A stretch of DNA of 64,000 nt. It comes from Breoghania sp. (GTDB lineage Bacteria; Pseudomonadota; Alphaproteobacteria; Rhizobiales; Stappiaceae). The first letter of the stretch is position 1, and each line of letters begins with the position of its first letter. Of the stretch, positions 26,323 to 34,624 are shown one piece after another. Both the position numbers and the translations under genes were made by a program. The DNA lies in contig NZ_OY771475.1 in the NCBI RefSeq assembly GCF_963674635.1, positions 124,001 to 188,000 of the forward strand, given 5' to 3'. The notes under the pieces are model-generated. The model was not told the DNA's origin and searched no databases. It was given only the letters and a program-made list of their open reading frames with translations.

Positions 26323-27303
26323 ATGTCCTCCGGTGCGTCCCAGGCGCCTGTCTATGAAACGGTGCGCCGGCCGATGGTCGGCATTTCCCTGAAGATACTC
26401 TCCACCATCGTCTTCACGGTGATGTCCGGTTTGATCAAGCTGATCATCGATGAATTGCCGACAGGCCAGATCGTGTTCGCGCGCAATCTTGTTGGCCTCG
26501 TTCCTGTTCTCCTGATGATGGCCTGGCAGGGCCAGCTTCCCGCAGCCCTGAAGACGAAGCGTCCCTTCGGCCATTTCGTGCGCGCCATTGTCGGCGTGAC
26601 GGCGATGACGATGAATTTCGCCGCGCTTGCCTTCATCGCGTTGCCGGATGCGACCGCAATCGGCTATGCCGCGCCGCTGATCACGGTGGTGATGGCGGTG
26701 TTCTTTCTGGGGGAAGTGGTGGGCATTTTCCGCTGGAGCGCGGTCGGTGTCGGCTTTCTCGGCGTGATCATCATTCTGGCGCCCAATCTCAGCATCGGGT
26801 CCATGGATCAGGGCACCACGATCGGCGCCTCCATCGCCCTTTTCGCCACGCTGTTCATGGCCGGGGCCGCGATCATCGTGCGCAAACTCATCACGAGCGA
26901 GCGTTCGGCGACCATCGTTCTGTGGTTTTCCGGGTCATCCTCCATCATCGCGCTGGCGACGATCCCGCTGGGGTATTTCTTTCCCAGTCAAAGCTGGGTG
27001 ATGCCGGTCGGCTGGCAATGGGGCATTCTCGGCCTGATCGGCATTCTTGGCGGGCTCGGCCAGATCCTGATGACGACGAGCTATCGCTTTGCGGACGCCT
27101 CCACCATCGCCCCGTTCGACTACACGACCATCATCTGGGCAACCGCCATCGGCTGGATGGTGTTTGGAGAGGTTCCGGGCATGTCTGTGGTGATCGGCGC
27201 GAGCGTGGTGATTGCCGCGGGCCTGTTCGTGCTCTACCGCGAACACAGGCTCGGCATTGACCGCACGCGGGTGCGGCGGGCCTCCACGCCGGGCAAGATC
27301 TGA
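26323..27303 (+). CDS. DMT-superfamily (EamA) permease
   Basis: A 326-residue inner-membrane protein with about ten transmembrane helices and two EamA domains. The conserved ALPDATAIGYAAPLITVV segment follows helix 3, and a short basic tail ends the protein. The family includes amino acid, nucleotide-sugar and drug exporters; the substrate is not predictable. GTTCTGC precedes the start and no strong Shine-Dalgarno is seen. Two palindromic elements upstream suggest specific control. The nearby XDH-type gene may be functionally linked or merely adjacent. Confidence 0.87.
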   Translation: MSSGASQAPVYETVRRPMVGISLKILSTIVFTVMSGLIKLIIDELPTGQIVFARNLVGLVPVLLMMAWQGQLPAALKTKRPFGHFVRAIVGVTAMTMNFAALAFIALPDATAIGYAAPLITVVMAVFFLGEVVGIFRWSAVGVGFLGVIIILAPNLSIGSMDQGTTIGASIALFATLFMAGAAIIVRKLITSERSATIVLWFSGSSSIIALATIPLGYFFPSQSWVMPVGWQWGILGLIGILGGLGQILMTTSYRFADASTIAPFDYTTIIWATAIGWMVFGEVPGMSVVIGASVVIAAGLFVLYREHRLGIDRTRVRRASTPGKI

Positions 27304-27346
27304 CGCCCGGCGTCTGGCCGCATTTCCTCAAGCGCGCGGTTGCGCC

Positions 27347-27583
27347 CTAAAACGCCTTGAACGTCAGAATCGTCTTGGTGTCCTGAATGTTCGCGATGCA
27401 GTGGATCTTCTGGTTCACGAACTGTCCGATGTCGGTGCTGGCGTCCACATAGAACTTGGCCAGAAGGTCGTAATCGCCTGCGGTGGAATAGATTTCCGAG
27501 GCGATTTCGGCGTCGGCCAGCTTGTTGGCGACATCGTAGGACTTTCCAAGCTCGCATTTGATGAGGACGAAGAAGGGGGTCAT
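27347..27583 (-). CDS. Stand-alone Lrp/AsnC ligand-binding (RAM) domain protein
   Basis: A 78-residue protein consisting only of the RAM/ACT-like domain of Lrp/AsnC regulators (TPFFVLIKCELGKSYDVANK, then STAGDYDLLAKFYV). It has no helix-turn-helix. Such stand-alone RAM proteins form ring oligomers and may bind amino acids or modulate full-length Lrp proteins. ATG at 27583 follows a GAAACAGATGGG-poor region; the longer open frame upstream is not supported. It is convergent with the DMT gene, 43 bp away, and divergent from the riboswitch region. Confidence 0.85.
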   Translation of the reverse strand: MTPFFVLIKCELGKSYDVANKLADAEIASEIYSTAGDYDLLAKFYVDASTDIGQFVNQKIHCIANIQDTKTILTFKAF

Positions 27584-27749
27584 GGGCGTCTCCGGATACG
27601 CATGAAACAGATGGGCCCCAATCAATCGGATTGCAGGCACCGGGGCAAGCGCCCCGTGCGCGCAGATTGAAAGGAGGCATGGTGATCAACAGGCGCTGCG
27701 TCGTCGCGGGGCTTGTCAAATCGCGCGAGACGCTCTAGGTCTCGGTTGA

Positions 27750-27834
27750 CCAATGGGGGTGCCCGAAGAGGGCTGAGAGGCAATGCGCCAACTCCTAGAA
27801 CCTGATCCGGCTTGTACCGGCGGAGGGAATTGGG
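27750..27834 (+). promoter_or_regulatory. TPP riboswitch (THI element)
   Basis: The canonical element is complete. P1 is CCAAT (27750-27754) with ATTGG (27829-27833). The conserved CTGAGA is at 27773-27778, CTGATCCGG at 27802-27810, and CGGAGGGAA at 27821-27829. Binding of thiamine pyrophosphate would lower expression of the downstream thiD and TRAP genes. The 146 nt between the aptamer and thiD contain no clear U-tract terminator, so translational control through the GGAGG-rich thiD ribosome-binding site is more likely. Confidence 0.95.
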
Positions 27835-27980
27835 ATGCACCATGCTGCAAGACTAATCGCGATAGCGCCGGACATGCAGGACGTCTGCCACCACAGGGGC
27901 AGGGCGTGTGAACGCATGCGCCGATTCAGGCCCACTGCGCGCTTCGCATCTTCAATCGACAATTGGGGGAGGGGGATGCC

Positions 27981-28787
27981 ATGACGGCAATCGCCGTGAC
28001 CGTGGCCGGCTCGGATTCCAGTGGAGGCGCGGGCGTTCAGGCCGATCTGAAAACGTTTTCCGCGCTCGGCGTCTATGGCGCGAGTGTGTTCGCCGCGCTG
28101 ACAGCCCAGAACACGCGCGGCGTCACCGGCATACTGGACGTGCCGCCGGATTTCGTCACCGCGCAGTTTAACGCCGTCTATTCCGATCTGACGGTTGGCG
28201 CGACCAAAATCGGCATGCTCTCGCGTACGGACGTCATTGAGGCGGTGCGCGCCGGGTTGAAGCGGTATCAGGTTCACAACGTGGTGCTGGATCCGGTGAT
28301 GGTTGCGACCTCCAACGATCCGCTGATCGATGACGCGGCGGTGGAAAGTCTCGTCGAGCTGCTTTTCCCGCTCGCCGACCTGATCACCCCGAACCTGCAG
28401 GAAGTCGCCCGCATTCTGGCGGTCCCGGTGGCCGAAACGCGGGAGGAGATGAGCGCGCAGGCGGTGCGGCTGAAAGATATGGGGCCTGCCGCCGTTCTCC
28501 TGAAAGGGGGGCACGGCACTTCCTCGCAAAGCGTCGATCTGCTGCTTGATGAGGAGGGCGAGCATTGGCTGGAAGCCCCGCGCATCGACACCCGCAACAC
28601 ACATGGCACCGGCTGCACGCTTTCCTCCGCGATTGCCGCCGGGCTTGCGCATGGGCACGACATGATCACCGCCGTGCGCGGCGCGAAGGCCTATGTGACC
28701 GCCGCCATCGCCGCGGCTGATACGCTTGAGATCGGCCACGGTCACGGGCCCGTCCATCATTTTCACGCTCTTTGGGAGAAAGCATAA
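27981..28787 (+). CDS. thiD: Hydroxymethylpyrimidine/phosphomethylpyrimidine kinase
   Basis: Phosphorylates HMP and HMP-phosphate to HMP-PP for thiamine synthesis and salvage. The 268-aa ribokinase-fold protein begins AVTVAGSDSSGGAGVQADLK. It has the substrate/metal loop LDPVMVATS, LLKGGHG, and the anion-hole/catalytic motif TRNTHGTGCTLSSAIAA with the catalytic Asp in DTRNTHGTGC. ATG at 27981 follows a GGGGGAGGGGGATG-type ribosome-binding region. The upstream TPP riboswitch controls it. Its stop codon overlaps the ATG of the TRAP binding-protein gene (TAATG), implying coupled translation. Confidence 0.95.
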   Translation: MTAIAVTVAGSDSSGGAGVQADLKTFSALGVYGASVFAALTAQNTRGVTGILDVPPDFVTAQFNAVYSDLTVGATKIGMLSRTDVIEAVRAGLKRYQVHNVVLDPVMVATSNDPLIDDAAVESLVELLFPLADLITPNLQEVARILAVPVAETREEMSAQAVRLKDMGPAAVLLKGGHGTSSQSVDLLLDEEGEHWLEAPRIDTRNTHGTGCTLSSAIAAGLAHGHDMITAVRGAKAYVTAAIAAADTLEIGHGHGPVHHFHALWEKA

Positions 28788-29884
28788 TGAGCGGAAGGAC
28801 CATTTCGCGCCGCAAGGCGCTGTCGCTTGCGGGCATGGGGGCGGCTGCGGCTGCATCCGCGTCCTCGACCCTGGCGACCCCCGCTCTCGCGCAGACAGCG
28901 ATCCGCTGGAAAATGGTCACCTCCTGGCCGCGCGACCTGCCGGGCCCAGGCGTGTCCGCGCGCCGTATCTGCGAGGCCATCAGCACCATGAGCGATGGCA
29001 AGCTGACGGTCGATCTTCATTCGGCCGGTGAACTGGTTCCCGCGCTGGAGGTGTTTGACGCCGTGGCGGACGGGACGGCAGAAATGGGCCACACGGCTTC
29101 GTTTTTCTGGCAGGGCAAGATGGCGGCGGCGCCCTTCTTCACCGCCGTTCCCTTCGGCCTGACCCCGCTTGAGCATATGTGCTGGATCGAGCGCGGCGGC
29201 GGGCAGGAAGTCTGGGATGCCCTTTATGAGCCTTTCGGAGTGCGGCCTTTCATGGGCGGCAATACCGGCTTTCAGATGGGGGGCTGGTACAAGCGGCGCA
29301 TCACGGGGCTCGACGATCTGAAGGGATTGAAGATCCGCATGCCCGGCCTTGGCGGTGAGGTGATGCGGCGTCTGGGGGCAACTCCGGTTTCCCTGGCGCC
29401 GGGCGAGATCCTGCCCGCGCTTCAATCGGGCCTGATCGATGCGACGGAGTTTCTGGGCCCCTCGGGGGATCTGGCGATGGGGTTCCATCAGGCGGCGAAA
29501 TTCTACTACGCGCCCGGCTGGCATGAGCCCAACGGAACCGGCGAGGCGTTGATCGGAGCGAAGGCGCTGGAAGGGCTGCCGGGGGATCTGAGAGCCATTG
29601 TCCTCCATGCCATCCGCGCGGAAAACGCCCTGTCGGTCGCTGAAGGCGAGTGGATGAACGCGCTGCAGCTCAACGCTCTGACGGAAAAGCACGGGGTGAC
29701 GGTGCTGCCGTTTCCAGATGACATGATCCGGGCTGCACGCCGGGTGACGGGCGAGGTGCTGGCGGATTTCGAGGAGATGGGGGGCGCAGATGCGGCCGTT
29801 TATCGCTCGTTCCTCAAGGCGCGTGAGGCAATGGGCCCGTGGACACAGGCGAATGAGCTGCAATATCTGACTGCGCGCGGCTGA
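28787..29884 (+). CDS. TRAP-type substrate-binding protein (DctP family) with Tat-like signal
   Basis: A 365-residue periplasmic binding protein for a tripartite ATP-independent transporter. The N-terminus TISRRKALSLAGMGAAAAA has twin arginines and a hydrophobic stretch, with cleavage near ALA-Q. Mature motifs include KMVTSWPRDLPGPG, and DATEFLGPSGD near residue 220; the ligand-binding Arg/Trp region (IRMPGLGGEV) is typical of the 2-oxoacid/TakP-like branch. The start overlaps the thiD stop and GGGAG lies 10 nt upstream, so it belongs to the TPP-riboswitch operon. No DctQ/DctM membrane subunits are present in the window, so it must borrow or share a permease. The ligand is unknown; a thiamine-related role is inferred only from context. 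Confidence 0.85.
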   Translation: MSGRTISRRKALSLAGMGAAAAASASSTLATPALAQTAIRWKMVTSWPRDLPGPGVSARRICEAISTMSDGKLTVDLHSAGELVPALEVFDAVADGTAEMGHTASFFWQGKMAAAPFFTAVPFGLTPLEHMCWIERGGGQEVWDALYEPFGVRPFMGGNTGFQMGGWYKRRITGLDDLKGLKIRMPGLGGEVMRRLGATPVSLAPGEILPALQSGLIDATEFLGPSGDLAMGFHQAAKFYYAPGWHEPNGTGEALIGAKALEGLPGDLRAIVLHAIRAENALSVAEGEWMNALQLNALTEKHGVTVLPFPDDMIRAARRVTGEVLADFEEMGGADAAVYRSFLKAREAMGPWTQANELQYLTARG

Positions 29885-29915
29885 CGCTGCCGGTGTCAGC
29901 AGAGATGGAGCAAGC

Positions 29916-29959
29916 AGAAGGGCGCGAGACCGGATCAGATGGTCTCGCGCCCTTCTTTC
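29916..29959. terminator. Strong terminator of the thiD-TRAP operon
   Basis: A 15-bp stem (GAAGGGCGCGAGACC at 29917-29931, GGTCTCGCGCCCTTC at 29941-29955) with a 9-nt loop is followed by TTTC. It probably also serves the convergent hydrolase gene. Confidence 0.9.
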
Positions 29960-30035
29960 ATTTCGTGCTTGCGGCTCCGTTATTCGGGACCCGTCACTCG
30001 GCCCCGATCACTCGGTTTCGGACACTCGGCCCACC

Positions 30036-30878
30036 TCACTCGGCAACAACCTTCTGATGCTGATCGCCCAGCCCCTCGACGCCGAGCCGCATCTCATCGC
30101 CCGCCTTCAGGAAAACCGGCGGCTTCATGCCCATGCCGACGCCCGGAGGTGTCCCTGTGGTCACCACATCGCCCGGCTCCAGCGCCATCATGGTGGAGAT
30201 GAAGGACAGGCACTGCGCGACGGTGAAGATCATCGTCTTCGTGTTGCCCGTCTGCATGCGGGTGCCGTTCACGTCCAGATACATGTCGAGCGCCTGCGGA
30301 TCGGGGATTTCGTCCGCCGTCACCAGCCAGGGCCCAAGCGGGCCAAAGGTTGGGGCGCTTTTGCCCTTGATCCACTGGCCGGTTCCCTCAACCTGCCACT
30401 TGCGCTCGGACACGTCGTTGCAAAGGCAATAGCCGGTGACATGGGAGAGCGCGTCCGCCTCGCTCACCTGCCACATGCGCTTGCCGATGACGACCGCAAG
30501 CTCAACCTCCCAGTCGGTCTTTGAAGAGTTTTTCGGCAACACGACAGCGTCGTCGGGGCCGGACAGCGAACTGGGAGCCTTGGAAAACAGGATCGGCTCT
30601 GCCGGGATCGCCATGCCCGCCTCCGCCGCGTGATCGGCGAAGTTGAGACCGATGGCGAGGAAGTGCCCGACGCGGGCCAGCGGTGCGCCGAGGCGGCTTC
30701 CGGCAGGCGCTTGCGGCAGGCTCGAAGGGTCGATCGCCTTCAGGCGTTCAATGGTCTCCAGGCTGACGGTTTCGGCTGCGAAGTCGCCGATATGTGCGGA
30801 AAGGTCCCGCACAATGCCTGACGTGTCGACAAGTCCCGGCTTTTCATGGCCGGCAGGTCCGAAGCGAACGAGCTTCAT
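30036..30878 (-). CDS. Fumarylacetoacetate hydrolase-family protein
   Basis: A 280-residue FAH-fold enzyme that cleaves or decarboxylates 2-oxo/2,4-diketo acids using a divalent metal. Metal-binding and active-site signatures are present: GLNFADHAAEAGM, then DWEVELAVVIGK with the acidic ligands, NDVSERKWQ, and TGTPPGVGMG. Related proteins act as 2-hydroxyhepta-2,4-diene-1,7-dioate isomerase, acylpyruvase or L-2,4-diketo-3-deoxyrhamnonate hydrolase. The substrate is not determinable. It stands alone between a terminator and a long upstream region. Downstream, CACTCGG is repeated several times (about 29993-30042) in the 3' region. Confidence 0.87.
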   Translation of the reverse strand: MKLVRFGPAGHEKPGLVDTSGIVRDLSAHIGDFAAETVSLETIERLKAIDPSSLPQAPAGSRLGAPLARVGHFLAIGLNFADHAAEAGMAIPAEPILFSKAPSSLSGPDDAVVLPKNSSKTDWEVELAVVIGKRMWQVSEADALSHVTGYCLCNDVSERKWQVEGTGQWIKGKSAPTFGPLGPWLVTADEIPDPQALDMYLDVNGTRMQTGNTKTMIFTVAQCLSFISTMMALEPGDVVTTGTPPGVGMGMKPPVFLKAGDEMRLGVEGLGDQHQKVVAE

Positions 30879-31411
30879 GGACGCAATCCCCCCAAATCAT
30901 CTTGATGTCGTGAAAACGGCTCGCGCGGATCATTGCGCGCAGGCAGGGCGGGTTTCAAGTCGTTTGGCAGCCTTGTCCCGCATCGGGGCGATTCGTCGAC
31001 GCGACTGTTCCAGCCTCACAGATAGCGATGCTGCCCACCGCCCGATCTTGGATCGCGCGTCGGAGCGGAGGTCAAACTGTCGCAAATCGGCAACTATAAG
31101 AGGAAAAACGGACCCTTCTCGCGGGATGCGAGGCTGGAATGGGGCGTGATTAAAAAGTGGGCAATCGTTTCGTGTCTGAACTTTCAAGCGCGCTTTTGTG
31201 ACCGGACGACGGGGTTTCGCGCCCTGTTTACGCAAGCGGAAGATGCGCAGTCTTCAAAATGCTCTCGATCAGCGTTTGTCGGGAGCTGCATCTTGCGCTC
31301 AATGAGGCGGCGGACCGTGTTGTCACAAAACCTTCGTTCACATTACCATCGGTCCAAGAACGTGAATTCCTATCATGATAACAAGTACTCGTTTCAGTGT
31401 CGGGGGAGTGG
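30879..31411. other. Divergent intergenic region between the FAH gene and the porin gene
   Basis: About 530 bp with no convincing gene. The part close to the porin gene is AT-rich and contains the 10-bp palindrome TATCATGATA (31371-31380), a plausible operator or promoter element. Short ORFs here have no ribosome-binding site or recognisable domain. Confidence 0.4.
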
Positions 31412-32698
31412 ATGACGCTTATGACGAAGAGAAAGTATCTTTATTTATCAGTTTCCATGGTCGCGCTAGCCGGGGGGATGAGCGAGGCGTTGGCTGGTGG
31501 TTTTGCCCTTCGCGAGCAGAGTGCTTACTATCAGGGTACGTCTTTTGCGGGTAACGCTGCGGGAGGAGCGTCGATTTCGTCGATTTTCTGGAACCCGGCC
31601 ACGGTGACCAATACGATCGGGTTGACCTTCGAAAGCCACTCCTCGCTGATCGCGCCGGAGGCGACGATCACGCCCGATGCGGCGACGCGTACGACCATCA
31701 CGGGGTTCGGTGGCTCCGGAAACGACAGTGGCGATATGGCCAATGATGCCTGGATTCCGGCCAGCTACACCGGCTACCAGATCGATGAAAGCTGGTATCT
31801 GGGCCTTGCGATCAACAGCCAGTTCGGTCTGGCGACCAAGGCTGGACCGGCGTGGTCGGGGCAGACCTTTGCGCGCACATCGGAAGTGTTCTCGGTCAAC
31901 GTCAATCCGATGATCGGCTACAAGGTCAACGACATGCTCTCCTTGGCGGTTGGCATGCAGTTTCAATATTTCGATGTCCGCCTGACATCCGCGACCGGAT
32001 TGCCGGCAGGGTCAGGAACGGCCGCTCTGAAAGGCGATGATATCGGATTTGGCTTCACGGCGGGCCTTCTCTTCACGCCGATGGAGGGGACCGATATCGG
32101 GGTGGGCTATCGCTCCGCCATTTTCCACGATCTCGACGGCGATTTCTCGACGCCGGTCGCGGTCGGGCCGCTGCCTGCCGGGACCTATGGCATCTCAACG
32201 CGCATGGCGACGCCGGATATGGTCACCCTGTCGGCCAAGCAGCGTATTACGGACACCTTCCGGGTCATGGGTACGGTGGAGTGGACCAACTGGAGCCGGT
32301 TGAAAGAGCCTTCCGTGGTGCTCGATGCCGGCGCGCAGCTGCGGACGCTGCCCTTCAACTACGATGACAGCTGGTTCTTCTCAGTCGGTGCGGAATATGA
32401 CTGGAACGAGAAGCTGACCCTTCGCGCCGGTGCCGCTTACGAGCTGTCGCCGATCGATGAGGACATCCGCTCGCTGCGCCTGCCGGATGACGACCGTATC
32501 TGGTTGAGCGCCGGCCTTTCCTACAAGCCGATGGAACACCTGTCCTTCGATTTCGCCTATTCGCATCTCTTCTCCGCGAACGACACGAAGGTGAACATCG
32601 ATCCCAATCACCAGGACTACAATGGTGTCTTCACCTATCGCGGCAATGTGGACTCCTCGGTGAACATCGTCTCCGCCTCGATGCGCTACACCTGGTAG
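31412..32698 (+). CDS. OMPP1/FadL/TodX-family outer-membrane transporter
   Basis: A 428-residue outer-membrane beta-barrel for hydrophobic compounds such as long-chain fatty acids. A signal peptide ends at SEALA-GGFALREQS; the mature N-terminus GGFALREQSAYYQGTSFAGNAAG forms the FadL hatch, and the family NPA motif is in FWNPATVTN. The protein ends with YTW, an aromatic C-terminus as expected for BAM-inserted barrels. Starts at GTG 31397, ATG 31412 and ATG 31421 are all possible; GGGGGAG lies 3 nt before 31412 and 12 nt before 31421. Together with fadD it could feed fatty acid uptake. Confidence 0.92.
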   Translation: MTLMTKRKYLYLSVSMVALAGGMSEALAGGFALREQSAYYQGTSFAGNAAGGASISSIFWNPATVTNTIGLTFESHSSLIAPEATITPDAATRTTITGFGGSGNDSGDMANDAWIPASYTGYQIDESWYLGLAINSQFGLATKAGPAWSGQTFARTSEVFSVNVNPMIGYKVNDMLSLAVGMQFQYFDVRLTSATGLPAGSGTAALKGDDIGFGFTAGLLFTPMEGTDIGVGYRSAIFHDLDGDFSTPVAVGPLPAGTYGISTRMATPDMVTLSAKQRITDTFRVMGTVEWTNWSRLKEPSVVLDAGAQLRTLPFNYDDSWFFSVGAEYDWNEKLTLRAGAAYELSPIDEDIRSLRLPDDDRIWLSAGLSYKPMEHLSFDFAYSHLFSANDTKVNIDPNHQDYNGVFTYRGNVDSSVNIVSASMRYTW

Positions 32699-32721
32699 GC
32701 AATCGCGGGCTCAATGATGAG

Positions 32722-32752
32722 AAAAAGGCCGGTGTTTTCACCGGCCTTTTTT
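32722..32752. terminator. Bidirectional terminator between the porin and SDR genes
   Basis: AAAAAGGCCGGTG (32722-32734) pairs with CACCGGCCTTTTTT (32739-32752) around TTTT, with A and T runs on both sides. Confidence 0.93.
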
Positions 32753-32810
32753 CGTTTTCGAGGGCTCAAACGGCCATTTCGAAGGCGTTCGAATTGTTTG
32801 TCGAATGCCT

Positions 32811-33590
32811 TCAAAAAGCGGCCGGGTACAAGCCACCGTCGAGAAGGATGTTCTGACCGGTGATATATCCGGCGTGAACCGAGCACAGGAAGGCGCAGGT
32901 CTGGCCGAATTCCTCCGCGGTGCCGAAGCGGCCGGCGGGGATTTCCGCAGCCTGCGCGGCGCGGATTTCCTCCATCGAGCGGCCCGTCTGTTCCACGGCG
33001 CGTTCGAAACCGCCACGCAGCCGATCCGTATCCATTTTCCCCGGCAGGATATTGTTGATGGTGACGCCCTTTCCGGCGACCGTGCGACACACGCCTGCAA
33101 GGAACGCGGTGAGCCCCGCGCGGGCGCCGCTGGAAAGATCCAGCCCCTCGATCGGCATCTTCACCGACATGGAGGTGATGTTGACGATGCGTCCGAAGCC
33201 GCGCTCCGCCATGCCGTCGACGGTGGCCTGAATGAGCTCGATCGGGGTGATCATGTTCTGAACGACACCCTTCGCCATGGCCTCGCGGTCGATTTCGCGG
33301 AAATCCTTGCGCGGCGGGCCGCCATTGTTGTTGACGAGGATATCGGGTTCAGGGCAGGCGGCCAGCAGCGCCTTCTGGATTTGTGGGTCGGAGACGTCAC
33401 CGGCGACGGGGATTATCTTCGCGCCGGTCTTGTCCGCGATCTGTCGGGCGGTCTCCTCAAGGCGCGCGGCGTCAAGGCCGTTGATGACCACCGCGCAGCC
33501 CGCCGCCGCCAGGGCTTCGGCGCACGCGCGGCCAAGACCCCTGTTCGATGCGCAAACGATAGCCCTGCGCCCGGCAATTCCCAGATCCAT
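32811..33590 (-). CDS. Short-chain dehydrogenase/reductase with a non-canonical active site
   Basis: A 259-residue Rossmann protein. The cofactor loop is CASNRGLGRACAEAL (variant of TGxxxGxG), and the structural motif is VNNNGGPP instead of NNAG. Catalytic Ser is in NITSMS. The usual YxxxK is replaced by SSGAR at the aligned position, so both Tyr and Lys are absent. SDRs with NxGGPP and an Arg-containing active site form a known divergent subgroup, often annotated as 3-oxoacyl-ACP reductases without evidence. Enzymatic activity is uncertain. It is convergent with the porin gene. Confidence 0.85.
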   Translation of the reverse strand: MDLGIAGRRAIVCASNRGLGRACAEALAAAGCAVVINGLDAARLEETARQIADKTGAKIIPVAGDVSDPQIQKALLAACPEPDILVNNNGGPPRKDFREIDREAMAKGVVQNMITPIELIQATVDGMAERGFGRIVNITSMSVKMPIEGLDLSSGARAGLTAFLAGVCRTVAGKGVTINNILPGKMDTDRLRGGFERAVEQTGRSMEEIRAAQAAEIPAGRFGTAEEFGQTCAFLCSVHAGYITGQNILLDGGLYPAAF

Positions 33591-33760
33591 CCTGTGTCCC
33601 TTGTTCCGATTGTTTCTTCAGGCTTCCTGCCTACCCCAATTCCTGTGCGGAAAGAAAGAGTTCGCTTGAGCGCGATGTTAAGTTTCGCCAGCGCTGTCGA
33701 GCGCGTGTCCATGGTGAGATGCTTTGCAGAATTGCCGAGACAGGTTCGAGTAAAAGCGGA

Positions 33761-33778
33761 CTGTCACAATAGTGAGAC
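33761..33778 (+). promoter_or_regulatory. Weak candidate PHO box upstream of plcP-agt
   Basis: CTGTCAC at 33761-33767 matches one half of the rhizobial PhoB box (CTGTCAT). The second half 11 bp on (GTGAGAC) matches poorly. It lies about 60 bp before the plcP start, where PhoB control would be expected. Confidence 0.3.
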
Positions 33779-33823
33779 GTGAATCGAGAATAACAGTGCC
33801 GAGATGACAACGGAGAGCGGACC

Positions 33824-34624
33824 ATGAACGCTCAGATCAATCCTCGGCACTATCGTGCCTTGTTCCTGTCAGACATTCACCTCGGTACGCGCGGGTGTCA
33901 GGCGAACATGCTTCTGGACTTCCTGCGCGTTCATGATGCGGAGACCGTCTACCTCGTCGGAGACATCGTGGATGGCTGGCGGTTGCGCAAGAGCTGGCAC
34001 TGGCCGCAGGAGCACAACGATGTTGTGCAGAAGCTGCTCCGCAAGGCGCGCAAAGGCGCGCGTGTTGTCTATGTGCCGGGAAATCATGACGAATTCCTGA
34101 GAGGCTATCTCGGCACCCATTTCGGTGGGGTGGAGGTCGTGGACAGCTGTATCCATGAAACGGCCGCAGGCGAACGGATGCTGGTCATTCACGGCGATCA
34201 GTTCGACGTCGTGGTCCGACACGCCCGCTGGCTCGCCTATTTCGGCGACTGGGCCTATGTGACCGCGCTCAACGTCAACACGGTGCTCAACATGCTGCGC
34301 CGCAAGCTCGGGTTTCCCTACTGGTCGCTTTCGGCCTGGGCGAAGCTGAAGGTGAAAAACGCGGTCAATTTCATTGGCCGCTTCGAGGAGACATTGGCGG
34401 AGGAAGCGCGGCGGCGCGGGGTTGACGGGGTGATCTGTGGCCATATTCATCATGCCGCCGATCAGGACACGAACGGCATTCACTACATCAACACCGGAGA
34501 TTGGGTGGAAAGCTGCACGGCGATTGCCGAACACCATGACGGGACGTTCGAGCTGATCCGCTGGGCGGATATGAACCGGGCGGACGAACCGCTTCAGCTT
34601 GCTCATCACCGGGCGGTTGCATGA
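33824..34624 (+). CDS. plcP: PlcP-like phospholipase C / metallophosphoesterase
   Basis: A 266-residue calcineurin-like metallophosphoesterase. All metal motifs are present: SDIHLGT (D-x-H), VGDIVDGW (GD), PGNHDE (GNHD), VIHGDQFD (H) and GHIHH (GHxH). It resembles LpxH-type proteins and is often annotated that way. The family also contains rhizobial PlcP, which removes head groups from phospholipids during phosphate starvation. The adjoining glycosyltransferase gene overlaps it by 4 nt (ATGA), the arrangement described for plcP-agt pairs, so PlcP is the better name. The product would be diacylglycerol passed to Agt. Head-group specificity is not visible. Confidence 0.82.
   Translation: MNAQINPRHYRALFLSDIHLGTRGCQANMLLDFLRVHDAETVYLVGDIVDGWRLRKSWHWPQEHNDVVQKLLRKARKGARVVYVPGNHDEFLRGYLGTHFGGVEVVDSCIHETAAGERMLVIHGDQFDVVVRHARWLAYFGDWAYVTALNVNTVLNMLRRKLGFPYWSLSAWAKLKVKNAVNFIGRFEETLAEEARRRGVDGVICGHIHHAADQDTNGIHYINTGDWVESCTAIAEHHDGTFELIRWADMNRADEPLQLAHHRAVA

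Noticed and set aside
33824..34624. LpxH, lipid A UDP-2,3-diacylglucosamine hydrolase
   Set aside because: The overlap with an Agt-like glycosyltransferase favours a PlcP-type lipid-remodelling enzyme; lipid A genes are absent here.
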